From: Varanus komodoensis | Lineage: Eukaryota; Chordata; Lepidosauria; Squamata; Varanidae | NCBI RefSeq assembly: GCF_004798865.1 | Contig: NW_025336598.1 | Coordinates: 29,017,935-29,081,934, forward strand | Length of the DNA stretch: 64,000 bases | Reading direction: 5' to 3' | In this document: one piece after another, positions 36,901 to 56,567 of the stretch | Layout of the letters: each line of letters starts with the position of its first letter | Numbering within the stretch: the stretch's first letter is position 1 | Notes under the pieces: generated by a model | Seen by the model: only the letters and a program-made list of their open reading frames with translations | Database searches by the model: none | What the model was told of the DNA's origin: nothing | Made by a program: the position numbers and the translations under genes

Positions 36901-37628
36901 GGAAGTAACAGGTTGCCGTCTTCAGGCGTGCAAAAGAACATTTTCTTCACACAAGAAAAGCATTCTGTGCACGCCTGGGATACTTTGCCCCTAGATCTTT
37001 TCTTGGATGGGTTGTATACCCTTGTATAGCCTTGAGCAGGAAAGAAAGTCTGCATATGCTCAGAGGCATTCAGTACAGGCATGTTTTTCAAAACAAGAAT
37101 GATGTACGTGCACAGCAAGTGGGCCAATCACACTTGCTCAGTGGGCAGAAAGATTTGGCACAGTGCTCAGTAAAACTCTTGTGAATGGCTGGACAATGGG
37201 ATCTGAGAGTAGAACTTGTAACAGGCACAATTATCCCTGTACTTTGTTCCTGTTCTAATACACACATGATTTAAGATACTTTGCTATTGTCTAATACCTG
37301 ACAATATTTGCCCAGTGTTTGATTGGCCGGTTGACTTAAGATTGATTCAAGGAGGCCAAGATTCCTTTAGCCATATCACCCACTTCTGCCTTTGGTGCTA
37401 CGGGGAAGCACAGGCCTTCATTAACATTTCATTTTAAAACATGTTAATGAGAGATGGTAAGTGAACGTTGCCAACATCGCTGGATACTTGCTGTCCGCCA
37501 GACCTAAGTGCATTTCTCTTCCTCGCACAGCTTTGAAAGCATGACCTGGAGCTCACAGGTTGTGCCAAACGGGCCAAGACGCATCCTTGTCTTATTTGGA
37601 GCCAACCAGCCCTGGCTGCCCAGGAGAG
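33959..37628. other. Intergenic, probably including the DHRS9 3' UTR at its right end
   Basis: No gene or repeat family recognised. The DHRS9 3' UTR must begin at 37628 reading leftwards, but no clearly decisive AATAAA on the - strand was found close to the stop; the nearest TTTATT on the + strand that I saw is near 36416. Confidence 0.4.
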
Positions 37629-44855
<7,227 letters not shown>

Positions 44856-45194
44856 TCCTATATCCAAGCTATGCTCCTCAGTTTCCTCCTGAAAGAAACA
44901 GAAACAAATGAAAGCAGGGGTTCCCCAGGACACTGCATCCCATCAATTCCTTTGCTGTGCAAAAATCTAGAGGAAAAAACAGCCCTATTACACACCCACC
45001 TTTGCAGGCTTTTGGAAAAGACTCCTTGGGACCAAAAAAAATGAAACAGCCACCTTGTGTAAAAGCTTTCAGCAGCCAGGACATGGTCCCAGATGTATTT
45101 TCTTTTAATTCCAAGAGTACACATTTTTAGGCTTCTGGTCTGTGCACTTCCTTGGAATTAAATGCACAGGACTAGGCCATGGCTGAAGCGCTTT

Positions 45195-45310
45195 ACATTA
45201 TTTACAGAAATCTTTACAACACCACTGTAAGGTGGGTTAATATTATGATTAAACCTGGAGGGGTGCCAAGGCTAGGAGGCAGTGGCTGCTGAAGTAATAT
45301 TTGAACCTGC
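45195..45310 (+). mobile_element. MIR-like (CORE) SINE fragment
   Basis: atctttacaacaccactgta followed by aggtgggttaatattatga, then gcagtggctg ... tttgaacctgcttgc, in the order of MIR-type SINEs. Old and diverged. Confidence 0.45.
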
Positions 45311-45477
45311 TTGCATTAGGCTACTATTAGCTTTCCCCAACATGGTGCTACCCAGATGTTTTGGATCAAAGTCTGCATTTGGAACAATTGTTCTGAATCA
45401 AGCATGTTATGTTGTACAAAGGCAAGCCAAATTATTTTCCCCTTCCTTGCCAGGAAAGTAATAATTATAAATCAAGG

Positions 45478-45541
45478 GACAATCGTATGCAGTTTAGACA
45501 AAAAAGTCATTTTTTCCTAAACACGCATAGGATTGAACCTT
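45478..45541. mobile_element. Short palindromic MITE copy
   Basis: gacaatcgtatgcagtttag and ctaaacacgcataggattg face each other with almost no centre, a near-minimal hairpin of the family at 44388. Confidence 0.5.
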
Positions 45542-47078
45542 TAATCAGAAAGAATTGACTGTTTTTTCCTGACACCTAAATTTGGCTGCTTGAGGCAGCC
45601 ACCTTTGTGCTAACTGAAACTAAAGCAGGCCCTGTTCAAAATAAAGCAACTGCAGAACAGTATTTAAATCTTTTCTGCACTTACCCCCTTCATGCTGAGC
45701 TGTAGTTAGGCAAAAGGGTGTTTCTTTTCTTTAATCTGCCTGGAGCAATATGTTGTCCACTTGTCTTCTTAGTTTAGTTCTTGTTCTCTTGAAGAGCCCA
45801 TTTCAAAAACTGGATGTGGTGCTACAGATGACTTGGAAGAGGACAGGTGGTTGCAACTGGCTTAACTTCCTTTGCAATTTTGTTCACACAGGCTGCCAAA
45901 CAGCTAGATCTAGTGGTGCAATAATAACAGAACAATGTGGTTGCTTTTTGGTAAGCTCACGAGCGCGAAAGAATTTTGCAACACTCATGGTCATGATCTG
46001 GAGCCTCATAACGAGAGGCCCTTATTATGGGATGTATGTTGTAATGTACAAACTGAACTTGACGATGATGCATTATATCACTATTTTAAAGCTGATGATG
46101 AGGAGGAACATTTTCTCATATAAAAACTCTTGTTCTGAGAAGAATAGCCCACCGATTGTGTCATTCATTGAATTATGCATTCTTGATTTGAGACAGTCTT
46201 GTGCCTTGTTAACTCAGAATGTTCCAAATGCAACTTGCATATAATAGTGGCGGCATCCAGTGTGGCTGCCCACAACCCTTCAAACTCAGACCATCATGGG
46301 CTGCGGGAGGGCAGTGGAGGCAAGGATGGCCTCTGCATTTCCCCAAGCCCCAACCATTGAGACAGCCAATTTCATCTTGTAAGGCAGGGAGCCGGAGGTG
46401 CTAGGACTTCTTGTAGGATGGCAGATCCTCACCCTTCCCAGCCCACAACAGCACTGGCTCCAAACTTGGCCATTGTACTTTGGAGCTGCAGCTGGCATAG
46501 AAAGCACCACACCAGCCACAAGAGCAGAGGGGAAACGCTCCCAAGTTGGAATTCCAGCTCCACCCTTCGAGCTTTTCCATGACTGGAACTGGGAGCCCAT
46601 CTTTTTCTGTGGTCATCTAGACAGCTTCCAGAGGCTGCAGGATTGCAGCCTAAATAGATTACTTAAAAATACAAAATGATGAAATTCTTTAACAAGAAAA
46701 ATAACAATTAAAGCTCACCTCCAGTTAGATCCCAAATGCCTAGTGGAAAAAAAAAAAGCTTTCACTTGTCTCTGAAAGGTGACAAGCCGAGAGAAAAGCC
46801 TCCATTTCTCATAGAAGTTGAATTCAGTTCCTAGAAATACATTAGGATAGGTCTCCACTCTCAGATCGAAGAAGACGGCAGAGATACCGCCCCCCCCCCC
46901 CGCAAGGATATTCTTCCATGGGACAAGGATTGCAGTCTAAACTCTGCCCCTTGGAGGAATGCGAAGAGGCAATACAGGCTGCCTTGTGGTATCCTATAGG
47001 CTGGATTAGACCTATGGGTTGGAGAGGTTCTGCCGTTCAGTATAGGATTCACATGATCCAACTGCTTAGCACAAGTAC
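45542..47078. other. 5' flank of DHRS9, no feature seen
   Basis: Poly-C tract at about 46889-46902. The non-coding first exon and promoter of DHRS9 may lie here or further right, but no signal was decisive. Confidence 0.35.
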
Positions 47079-47310
47079 TCAAGTGGCCTCATTTTGCACC
47101 CGTTGCTGAACTATCTGTAAAAAGCCCACCTGGCACCTGGCCACCATTGTCACCTGAGCTCCGCCATTTCTGCCATGTCCTTGAACTCCCAAGCTATGTA
47201 CTTGGTCCTTCAGGGAAAGTGCAATCCCATTTAGGACCAGTGGCAAAGTTCTCTCCAGAGTTACTTTCAGCTTATCTGGATTAAGTTTCATTTGTATGTC
47301 ATCATCCATC
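47079..47310 (-). mobile_element. L2-type LINE RT fragment
   Basis: The - strand frame encodes MDDDIQMKLNPDKLKVTLER and LPLVLNGIALSLKDQVHSLG, matching the L2 block 'LNPDKTEVLLV ... LDGVALPLKDQVRSLGV'. Later codons (QVTMVARCQVGFLQIVQQ) follow the 'KQVAAVARSAFFQLR' block loosely. Truncated at both ends. Confidence 0.75.
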
Positions 47311-47740
47311 CAGGTATGGGTTCAAAAGTTCTACTACCTATCTAGGATAGATTGACATGAAAAGCAGAACCAAGTGTTATCTGCATATCGATGATCAACA
47401 TTGATCAGCGCAAACGTCCAGGTACGGTGACTTACCCCAGTGGATTCACATAGACATTGGAAACTATGGGGAACATGAAAGAACCTTGCAGCACCACACA
47501 AACTAGTGGCATGGTTAGAGTGATAGTCCCCCAGCACCACCTTCCAGTATCCCAGGAAGGGCAGGATGTGCCATAACACTGCACCTCACAAGCTCAACTC
47601 ACACAGACCATCCAGAAGGACACCAAGACTGAGAATATCAAAAGCCATCAAAAGAGTGCGAAGAGGTGCAATTGTATTTTACATTAATCTCAGTTAAGCA
47701 AGGTCATTTAACTTCATTATCTCCCTGCTCTCTTCTCAAT
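47311..47740. repeat. Unclassified interspersed-repeat-like stretch
   Basis: Wording such as gttatctgcatatcgatgat ... cactgcagcaccacacaa-like and tatcaaaagccatcaaaag resembles a repeat adjoining L2 pieces in reptile genomes. Family not identified; low confidence. Confidence 0.25.
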
Positions 47741-47742
47741 TA

Positions 47743-48107
47743 TAGTGGTACCTTGGCTCATGGACTTAATCCATTCCAGGACTATGGTTGTGACCCAAAT
47801 TGGTCATGAGCCAAGTCAAATTTCCCCATAAGGTTCAGTGTAAATAAGCTTAATTTGTTCTGTAACTATTTTTTTTTTTAATCACAAAAATTTGAAGCGG
47901 GCATGCTGGGAGGGGGGAAGAAGTGCGCAATCACCGGCGCACTTGCGGGGGAGGCGGGCATGATTGCGGGCGCGCTGGGGGGCAGATGGGCGCAATCACG
48001 ATTGTCGCCGATGAAGAGTTCGCGACCCAAGGCAAATTTTTTCAGAAATGTTTGTTCGTGACCTGATTTGGTCGGAACTGAGGTGTTTGTGAGCCGAGGT
48101 ACTACTG
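47743..48107. mobile_element. Tigger-like MITE, family A copy 1
   Basis: TA-flanked. The left end tagtggtaccttggctcatg and the right end gagccgaggtactactg are inverted repeats (CAGTRGTACCTYGGCTCA type). Inside, sub-terminal repeats of gacccaaattggtcatgagc occur. GC-rich centre at about 47895-48005. No transposase. Confidence 0.7.
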
Positions 48108-48112
48108 TACTC

Positions 48113-48165
48113 GGAAAGGAAAGGAAAGGAAAGGAAAGGAAAGGAAAGGAAAGGAAAGGAAAGGG
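48113..48165. repeat. (GGAAA)n microsatellite
   Basis: About ten uninterrupted GGAAA units, starting six bases right of the Tigger-like MITE. Confidence 0.95.
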
Positions 48166-49794
48166 AAAAGTTGTCCTCAAAGCTCTGTTATTTTGTCAGA
48201 TTAAATTCACAGGATCCCTGTACAGTGTGAACTTCAAATACTTGCCAAAAGACATCGGAGAAAAATGAAAACCAGAAGAATGCTTCTGGGAATATAATGG
48301 GAAGTGCCCCCCCAACACACACGCACATTACTGGAATTACTGCTAGCCCAGCAGGAATTAATGGTTCTGAACCAGCCTGAAAAATGTGGCAATGCTTATT
48401 TGCAGCATGGCTTTCCTGACCTGTCATGTTCTGAAAATGAGTGTTTCCGCTTATTGCAGGGACCACTAGTTCCTGTTGCACAGGTGGCCTATTCCATCGA
48501 ACTAGCAAAGACTTGGCTCAAAGACTCTAGCAGTGAGAGTAGGGATGCAGAGCAAGAGCAGTTGCTCCACTCCTGTTGAGAAGGCACTCTACCACTGCTT
48601 AAAAGTGAATCAATTTATTTCAGTTTATGACTCCATCTTATTTCTTTCCTGAGCTCATGCCCTTTCCCATTGTACTGGATTTTCTGGGTTTACTCTGCAG
48701 TCTGTTGAAGTGGTCACCATAAAGAAGTTTCAGCTTAATAAACAGAATCAAAGCTATAAATGCGGAAATAAAAGCAATTTCAGCTGAACTACTGTCCAGC
48801 TGAAAATTCCAGGGTGAAATTGGGATCTTAACAACATAAGAAGGGCCATACTGGATCAGGCCAAGGGTCCATCCAGCAAAACCCCCCCAAACCCCCCTCT
48901 GTTTACCTTCAAGTTGGTTTCATCTCTGGCTATTTACATGCACAGCCCATGATGACTTGTAAAGCAGTGCTGCAAAAAATTATCCAAGTGCCCTGCTTGT
49001 GTAGGCAACACAGACACCTTCCCCTCTTAGCACAGAAACCTTTGAAACGTCTTTTCATTGCCTGATTAACTGGGCAGTTCCCCTACTTGGAAGAAAAAGG
49101 CAGCTGTAGCCACCATGGCTGCAAATACTCCCTGGGGGGTGGGGGATGAGTTCAAAACTTGAACTGTACAAGGGGCACACTTCATGTCCCTGCAAATTTT
49201 GATGGAATAGGAGGGATACTTCTTGGCAGCCTGTGAATACAGGTGTAAAGTTAACTGGTCTGGTTCAACTGTATTTAAAATGCCCAGAGAATTAACACAA
49301 CCATCATCATGGTTTTACTCCTTTAAAACATTCCTTTCCCTTGGGGCACTAACTCTTAATTGAACTGTAGCATCCAGTTCTACTAGAAATACTGTAAACA
49401 TCCAAGGCAACATTTTTCACCACTAAGAGTTTTTACGCCATGCTCAGCTTGTTTCAGCAGGTTGTCCTGATCTAAAGAGAAAGGGCTGTACTCTAGGAAG
49501 ACAAGAACTGTTACTCTATGAGGAAATACTTGTCCTCCTCTTATTATGAAGCAAGTATTTCCATGCTTACAGTGGTAAGAAACTGACTGTCTGACCTACC
49601 TCAGTGGCTAGGATAGGCTCCATGTTCCTTACCAGCAAGGTGATGTTGCAACGTGGGTTCCCTGGTCTGCAGCATCCAAAAGCCACAGGCCTGAGGCAGG
49701 ATCTGGTGAGGTCACAAAGCAAGGGCCGCTGATGTCACAAATCCAGTGAATCCATGGAGAGAAGAACCAAAAGCCCGTGCGTAGCAGATCACTA
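48166..49794. other. 5' flank of DHRS9, little recognised
   Basis: At 48838-48893 a fragment (acataagaagggccatactg gatcaggccaagg) belongs to a common reptile repeat of uncertain class. Nothing else seen. Confidence 0.35.
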
Positions 49795-49965
49795 AAGGGA
49801 GGGCCATGGCTCAGTGGCAGAGCACCTGATTTGCTAGCTGAGGCCCTCAGGCTTGCTGGTTGGGGCTGAAAACTCTCTTGGAGAGCTGTTGCCAGCCAGT
49901 GTTGGCAATACTGTGCTACATGGACTAGTGGTCCGTCTCAGGACAAGGCAGCTTCCCAGCTTCTT
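49795..49965 (+). mobile_element. tRNA-derived SINE (second family)
   Basis: Head gggccatggctcagtggcag agcacctga (A box), then a weakened B box, then gagagctgttgccagccagt, ggactagtggtccgtctcag and acaaggcagcttccc. The inverted copy is at 51936-52160. Confidence 0.75.
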
Positions 49966-50517
49966 GTCTGGACCACTTGCATGCTAAGAAACACACAAGT
50001 CTCACACTCGCTTTGCAGACACACCTGGGCAATCCCACTCACCACTGCCTTTCTTTATCTTTCCCTCCAAATCTCATCCCTCCTCATTCTTTCCTTCCTT
50101 TATCTCTGTATTTCTAAATCCCTTGCTTTCTACCTTCTTTCTTGCCCTTTATCCCTCATCCCCGCCCCCGCTTTACAGATTGTTATATTTATTATTAAGC
50201 ATGCGTGCACAGGAAACCCTAGGGGAAAAAACAATGTCCTCCTCTTCCCCCTCCCACTGTACTTTCCATATATTGGCATGTGTTCCAGAACTCCCTTCAA
50301 TCAGACACGCATTGATTGCATCAGAGGCTGGCTGGCCGCTCCTCCGCTTGGCTCTGCAGACTGGACTGCTGCTATTGCTGAGCAGTTCCAGATGCTGCAG
50401 CCGCAGCGCAGCCCCGAGACCCATCAGCTGGGATAAGCAGACAGCCTGTGGTGTGTGGCACGAGTGGCCGGGCATTCGCAGAGCAGCTGCCATGCCATGT
50501 CATGCTAGACCAGCATC
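49966..50517. other. Pyrimidine-rich 5' flank, no gene
   Basis: Long C/T-rich tract at 50040-50165 makes chance open frames of 151 and 161 codons. No family recognised. Confidence 0.4.
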
Positions 50518-50519
50518 TA

Positions 50520-50783
50520 CAGTGGTACCTTGGCTCACGAACTTAATCCGTTCCAGGACTCTGGTCATGACCCAAATTGGTCGTGAGCCAAGTCAAATTT
50601 CCCCATAAATTTGAAGTGGGCACACTGGGGGGAAGGAGGCGGGTGCACTGGGAGGGAAGGCAGGTGCGATTGCGATCATCACCCAATGCGGAGTTCACGA
50701 CCCGAGGACAAATTTTTCAGAAATTTCTGTTCAAGACCCGATTTGGTAGTGAACTGAGGCATTCGTGAGCCAAGGTACCACTG
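50520..50783. mobile_element. Tigger-like MITE, family A copy 2
   Basis: Ends cagtggtaccttggctcacg and gtgagccaaggtaccactg are inverted repeats, with TA on the left and CA on the right. It shares gacccaaattggtcgtgagc and ccaagtcaaatttccccata with copy 1 but is about 100 bp shorter in the centre. Confidence 0.8.
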
Positions 50784-50859
50784 CATTCCCGTTTCCTTCC
50801 TGGTATCAGTTGGTGTTGCCACTGCTGCTCCATTCCACCACCACCTCTTCTTCCAGTCC

Positions 50860-50965
50860 AAGCTTCCTCAACTTGATAATTCGGACTACAATTCCCAGCA
50901 TTCCCACCCATTGGCCATACTGGCTGCGGCTGTCAGGAGTCCAAGTTCAAAGCATTGGGAGGGCA
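50860..50965. repeat. MITE-like fragment (gactacaattcccagcattc family)
   Basis: attcggactacaattcccag ... ggccatactggctgcg ... caggagtccaagttcaaagc ... gggagggcactg. Same family as the segment inside the SINE at 39550-39655, and traces at 45335 and 57970. Confidence 0.5.
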
Positions 50966-51935
50966 CTGTGTGCCATTGGAAGAACGGGAAGGAGGCAGAA
51001 GAGCATGGCAGCGGTGGACACTTCGTTTTCAATGGCAGGGATGAACCAGAGGAAGTGGGGCAAGGCAGGCGGAGTGGCACCTTGAAGCAGGGCAACCATT
51101 CAAGAGAACTGCAGTGCAGAGATTTGGGCTGTTGGCCCAGATGCACAGAGTGGGGTTGCGGGGGCGGTTTGGGAGCACCTGGAATTCCTGTTGGTGAGGG
51201 CAGGCAGAAGAATTACTGCGATGCCTGACCACTTAGAGTAGCCTCTGGTCATGAGAGATGGACAAATCTGTCAATTCCAAAAATTTGCAGTCTTATCTTA
51301 GTTCATCTCAGATTTTAAGTTCTTTACTCGTCCATTTGGTTTATCATGATCTTTGAGAATACTTTTTAAAAGTTTGCAGGAAAACACATGAACATTTTTA
51401 GCACATTTCTCCTAACGCATGCATTTTGTATGCACTTTTCTTACTATACAAATTGTTTGCAATCTTTCCCCCTAATATACTGCATCTTTAACATTATTTC
51501 CTCTATTTTATTCTCCATTGTTATTTGGAGAATTCTATTGCAAAATTCAGAGAAGTGTGAATAAGCTAGTTTTGGTTCATATAGTTGTACAAAACTGCAA
51601 GATTAGAGAACTCCATATATTGAACACATTTCTCTCTTATGCTTACTGGCCATACCCTCCCAGGTTGAATTTGGGAGTGGATCCAAGGATTTAGTACACC
51701 CTAACCATGTTACCCATGGGGGAGGGGTCTTCTTTTTCCGGACAAAGGCTCTCTTTAAATTGTTGAATGAGAACATCATTTCAGCATATTTGAAGAAAAG
51801 AAGCCCAGGGATGTCTTTCTTCATGGCTGGTGACCCAACTGCTCTACTATCGCTTCTTCCCCACACATTTGCTCAGAGCACAAACGTTAGCATTTTTTCA
51901 GGTGTGTCCTCAGTTTTCTAGGTATCACAGGTCAC
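50966..51935. other. 5' flank, no feature seen
   Basis: No gene or repeat recognised; AT-rich between 51240 and 51600. Confidence 0.4.
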
Positions 51936-52160
51936 AACTGGACTCCATCTGACCTCCTGGAACCAGGAAGTTCCTGACTGTGGGCCCATCTAGTCCAGCA
52001 CTGTCAATAGTGACGGGCACAAGATCTCCAGGGTGTCCAACACCGTTCTTTCCTAGCCTTGCCTGTAGTTGCCGGGAATGTAACTGGGGCCCTTCCACAT
52101 GCCAAACAGGTGCCCTGCCTCTGAGCACTGCCCTGCCCATCCCTGGAAAGCCACTGTCAC
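51936..52160 (-). mobile_element. tRNA-derived SINE (second family), inverted copy
   Basis: On the + strand: gggcccatctagtccagcac, tgtcaatagtgacgggcaca, gatctccagggtgtccaaca, gttgccgggaatgtaactgg, acaggtgccctgcctctgag. This is the reverse complement of the layout at 49795-49965. Confidence 0.7.
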
Positions 52161-53479
52161 GTTCAGTGGCAGGTGGTGCCTGTCCATTTGGAGAGACTGC
52201 TTGCCGTGAGACTGCTTGTCCAGCAGATGCTTTCAGCTGGAGGGGCTCGTCCCGTCACTGATGCTTCATACTGGAAACACCAACCTGTCTGTTGATTATC
52301 TTAGTGCTGTACAACTCTCAAAGGCAGGGGAGCTCTGGCAGAGGAGCAGAGGGAGAGATAGTAAACCTAGTCTTTTCCTACTCCGGTGCTAGGCATGAAA
52401 GCACACAAAATCAGCAGAGGAAGTCTTTATTACACTGCCCCACCAAGTTGAAAACAATTCACAGCACTCTGAATGCAATGAATTTATCCATGTATATTTT
52501 GCCCTAGTAATCGAGGCTATCTGCATATAGAAATAGCGTTGTTAGTCATTAGTACGTTAATGACATCAAAAAATGGAATTGGTACTTACTTACCCAGCCA
52601 AAGAAGATACTTGGGCTGCCTGTTCTTCCAGGATGGACTCCTCCCAAATATGGCAAGTTTCAGATGATTGGTTGGTTGTGTCTCTTCTTTCTTAAGTTGG
52701 AAATAGTCTGTTACTCCAGCACAGAACAATCTTTTGGCCTTATAGATTATGGCACTCCAGAGTTGATTCTGACTCCATCCTTAAATAAGTGGCTGGTTTA
52801 GTTTGTCCTAATGAGTCACATTGTTACATAAGGGAGTTACCTTCTATGGGTGAGTCACACTAGAATTTCCTGCTCTAGGCTCATATGAAGGTATGAGTAA
52901 ACAGCATTTCAGAAGTGTTATTGTTTTGGCAAGAATGTTGTGGTGTTAATTGATATTCGGTGCTGAGCTTATCTTGGATGAAGATGTTATAGGTAATAAC
53001 GTGGATTGTTGGTCTTTAAGTTCTTAGGATAGATAATATGATAAGTGGTTAGATAATAGTATGATATGGAATTAAGGACAATATAAGGCTGTATGCAGGC
53101 ATATATGCGAGTATATTTTATGTTATTCTTGTTACTGGCATTAGCAGGTTTTATTTATGCTGTAATGAGAAGATTTATAAATAATAATTATATATTTTTA
53201 ATGATATTCAGGATTGTTGTGGAGTCAGGACTGGCAGAGTCAAAGCTCTGGGGGTTCTGTCACCCCCTCAAGCTCCCCTGTTCCCTTTGAACTTGTAAGC
53301 AGTTTCTCCAGCTGCATTATACTGCTATAATGAAAAGCTTTTTGGTGATAACCTGGTGTCAGCCTGGTGTCAGATTTTCAAAATACCTGCTCATGTAGCA
53401 GAAGAAAACTGCCTACACAGTCTTTGTCAACACAGCTGTCTACATTTTGGGATTGTCCTTGGGGGATGCCCAAGGGCCC
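52161..53479. other. 5' flank, no feature seen
   Basis: AT-rich, with no recognised gene. The frame at 53093-53290 is hydrophobic by chance in AT-rich sequence. Confidence 0.4.
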
Positions 53480-53590
53480 GTCCTCATGAGCCCCCGCACA
53501 ATTCACCACTACAAAAATGTGTTGGGCCTGTATTGTTTTATGATTATTGTAAGCCGATTGGTGGGATACAAATTAATAAAATTAAATGAG
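53480..53590 (+). mobile_element. LINE/SINE 3' tail
   Basis: gtaagccgattggtgggata caaattaataaaatta has the form of an L2-derived 3' tail. The body is too short to assign. Confidence 0.35.
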
Positions 53591-53655
53591 GCTAAGTGAC
53601 TCTTATGATGTTGCAGATAGTAAGAATAGAGCCAAGAATTGTGACTTTTGGTATA

Positions 53656-54052
53656 CAGGCAGTCCCCAAGTTACGAACAAGTTGCATTCCTGAGAAAATG
53701 GAAATTCAATTTTAAGTAAAATTTCTCCATAAATCAGATCATGTGTAATCGGCCCTCCACAGTCATGGGTTCAGGCATGCAGGACTCCTATGAAAGTGGG
53801 AAAATGCAAATATTTCTGCCCACCCGCCCCCAAACTCACCAGCACCGCTTCTTTGGAGCAATGAAATGCCCGATGGGTGAGGCAGAGGGGCCTGTTTTGG
53901 AGGCCCCCCCTCTTCCATTTCACTTCTTCTTTCTGTCTTTGGAAATGGCAATTTCCTGCAATAATTTTTTAAAAGTTAATAGACTTTATGGTATTACATT
54001 TGTAAGTCCGAATAGTTTGTAACGCAATCGTTCCTAACTTGGGGACTGCCTG
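53656..54052. mobile_element. Tigger-like MITE, family B copy 1
   Basis: Left end CAGGCAGTCCCCAAGTTACG and right end taacttggggactgcctg are near-perfect inverted repeats flanked by TA on both sides (53654-53655 and 54053-54054). 397 bp, no transposase. Confidence 0.85.
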
Positions 54053-54054
54053 TA

Positions 54055-55839
54055 CTTTGGAATTCCTTTGGGCTCTTTAAAAAAATACGTTGCCTTCTAT
54101 TGCAAGAACATGCACAGAATGAACTTTCCAGGGTTGAGAACGTGATTTCACAACAAACACATTTCAAAATTAATGGATATTTATACTTGAGTATGTTGTA
54201 CTCAGGGACATTCACTGCATTTAAGCACATCACCAATGCTCTCCCTCTTTGGAAGGGAGGAAGGAACGCTGATACAGGCATGTATTTTGAGCTCTGCCAT
54301 GGAGATGTATAGGATCAAGCGGATATTCACTCCCTACTCCTGCCCCATCCCCCAAGAATTAGGGATTTAAAAGTTTAAGTTAACAGTCGCATTTTCTTTT
54401 TCTTTTGAATGTGATTTATTCATTTTATCTATTGTTTTAACTCTGGTTGTATTTTTACTACTGATCGTATTTATTTTTACTATTTCTTTATTGTCTACTG
54501 TATTATTGATTGTTCTTTATTATTGTTGTTTTAAACAAACAAACAAACAAACAAATATTTCAGCAAACATTAGGGATACAGGTTTACGGATCCCTCTTTC
54601 AGCAGCACAAAGCCAACCTGGAATGTTCAGGCTACCATTAATACAGAAGAACTGTGTGAATGATCCCATTCTATTTCCTGGCTTTGTGAGAGGCCAAACC
54701 CACTAAGTTTGCAGTGGGGAGGGAGTGCTGGCAACCCTACACATTTAGGTCAGTTGTTTTGATACATAAAACCATTTCCCCTTACGGTCACAAACATATT
54801 GTGACCGTACAGCCAGTTGTGCGTAGATACAGCCTGTGTGGAAAAAGAAATACCTATATGTGACACAATGTCCCAGAATGCTAACAGAAACGTATACACC
54901 CTGAGAGCGTGTAATTGCTCTATTTAACACCACTCCCTTTCTAACCTATACCTTTCTTTATCCAGCAAAGCATGCGAATAGAATATTTGCCAGCTCACAC
55001 CTGATGCTTTGTAAACCAAAGGTCGATTCACTTCATTTCTAGGAAACTGTTCCTGCCCTTCTCTTTGCATGCAGATCGCCACATGAAGCTACAGACGGGA
55101 GTAGAATTCAAAGCAAGGAGCCTCGACTCTATGGGCATCACTAAGTGAAACACTGAAAGCAGGAACGGTGGGCACAGCACAGTGAATATGGAGTGGAGGG
55201 AGGGGTAGGAGGAGACCATGAATACAAAGCAGAAGTGTGGAGGATCTAATCCGCACAAGAACCCTGAAAAAGCATTCCTTTGAGCCTGGCCCGCAGGATC
55301 TGGATGTTCCTTACCCCACTGATTCCACCCCTGAAAAGTTAGGGAGATAACAGAGACTGTTCTGGTACCATAAAGACTGATAAATCGATCACATGCTACA
55401 CATTATGCCACTTCCTGGCTAGGGAATTTTGAAAATGAAATATGATGCCTCACACTTTCGGTTGTTCCATCCCCCACTTTTTCTGGCAGTGGTGGGATGA
55501 GAAGCTAATGAGAGAGATACATTTTCAATCCTATCGCCCATGTTTTGGAATAGTGGCTTTCTCACACACATGAATAAACCTTCTCTCTACACTCCTCCTT
55601 ACTGTGACCCCCAAGACTGTATTTTTCTAAAACAGGATTGATATTCAATGACAGCACCCTGTGATGCCCCCTGCCCCGAAAGAGACCCAATCCCAAAGGC
55701 AAGAGGTAGAGGATTTCAGATGGATGAAAGGAAGTACTTCTTCACGCCATGCCTAGTTAAACTATAGAATTGTGCAGAGAAGACCACCAGTATAGATGGA
55801 TCCTGATATGGACAACCACAAGCATGGATGGCTTTAAAG
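54055..55839. other. 5' flank; (CAAA)n microsatellite
   Basis: (CAAA)n at about 54535-54556. No gene recognised. Confidence 0.45.
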
Positions 55840-55951
55840 GTAAAGGCAAAAGGTAAAGGTTTCCCTGCACATGCATGCTAGTCATGTCTGACTTTGGGGC
55901 TGGTGCTCTTTTCTGTTTGTAAGCTGAGGGGCCATGTGGTCATGTGGCCGG
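55840..55951 (-). mobile_element. Squamate tRNA-derived SINE, tail-side half
   Basis: aaaggtaaaggtttccctgc ... gtcatgtctgactttggggc ... catgtggtcatgtggccgg, the same family as 32532-32870, ending where a solo LTR begins. The remainder is at 56568-56630. Confidence 0.75.
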
Positions 55952-56567
55952 TGTCGTGAGCTAGGCGTCTCTTCCCAACGAAGGCAAGCACTTCAATGGT
56001 TATTAAAAGAATCTTTATTCCATAGAACTACAAGGTATTCGCAAACTTCGAAACACGCACTCCAGGTAGAAAGTTGACCTCTTGCTCTGACCCTAATCTC
56101 TGGAGCTCTGCTTATGAACCTTTCAGGGCCGGTCTTGGGGGCGGGGGGCTATGAAAGCGGGCACACCACTGATCTCCCCATCGAGTCTTCAATTGGTCCA
56201 GCTGGCGAGTGCATCAATGGTACAGTCCCAAGCATCCATGTCCCTTGGGGTGTCAAGTTCTCCTCCCGAGAATCCCTCCCCAGGCTGTTCTCCACTGACT
56301 TCTTTCCCACAATCGGGATAGGGGGTGGGCTCAGTGGTTGTCCTTGAAGTGCTTTGATCCTGCGCTGTCTCAGGCTGGCTCTCTGGGACTAGTTCACCAT
56401 TTTGGGCCTCACTAGTCTCAACAACTCCAATATCAGAGTGAGAACTCTGAGCCACTGCTGGGTCAACTGTCAACTCTCAGTCCTCCAAGTCTAAGCCATC
56501 ATTCCCACCAGAGCCCTCCATCTCTCGTGCATGCCTGGGAATCTCATCCGAGCGCGTGCACACGACA
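55952..56567 (-). mobile_element. Solo LTR (fossil) inserted in a SINE
   Basis: 616 bp, starting TGTCGTG and ending CACGACA, flanked by GCCGG (55947-55951) and GCCAG (56568-56572), a 5-bp target duplication with one difference. An AATAAA on the - strand (56014-56019 as TTTATT) lies about 65 bases from one end, giving - orientation. No internal retroviral part remains, so it is a recombination remnant. Gypsy or ERV class cannot be decided. Confidence 0.75.

Noticed and set aside
48113-48165. CRISPR-like or regulatory tandem array
   Set aside because: A simple 5-base microsatellite with no spacers; the window is vertebrate DNA.
49795-49870. Possible tRNA gene
   Set aside because: Only A/B-box-like remnants followed by a repeated SINE body; the same sequence recurs inverted at 51936-52160.
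49981-50608. Open frames of 151 and 161 codons
   Set aside because: Caused by a long pyrimidine-rich tract; mutually overlapping frames without a family match, running into a MITE.
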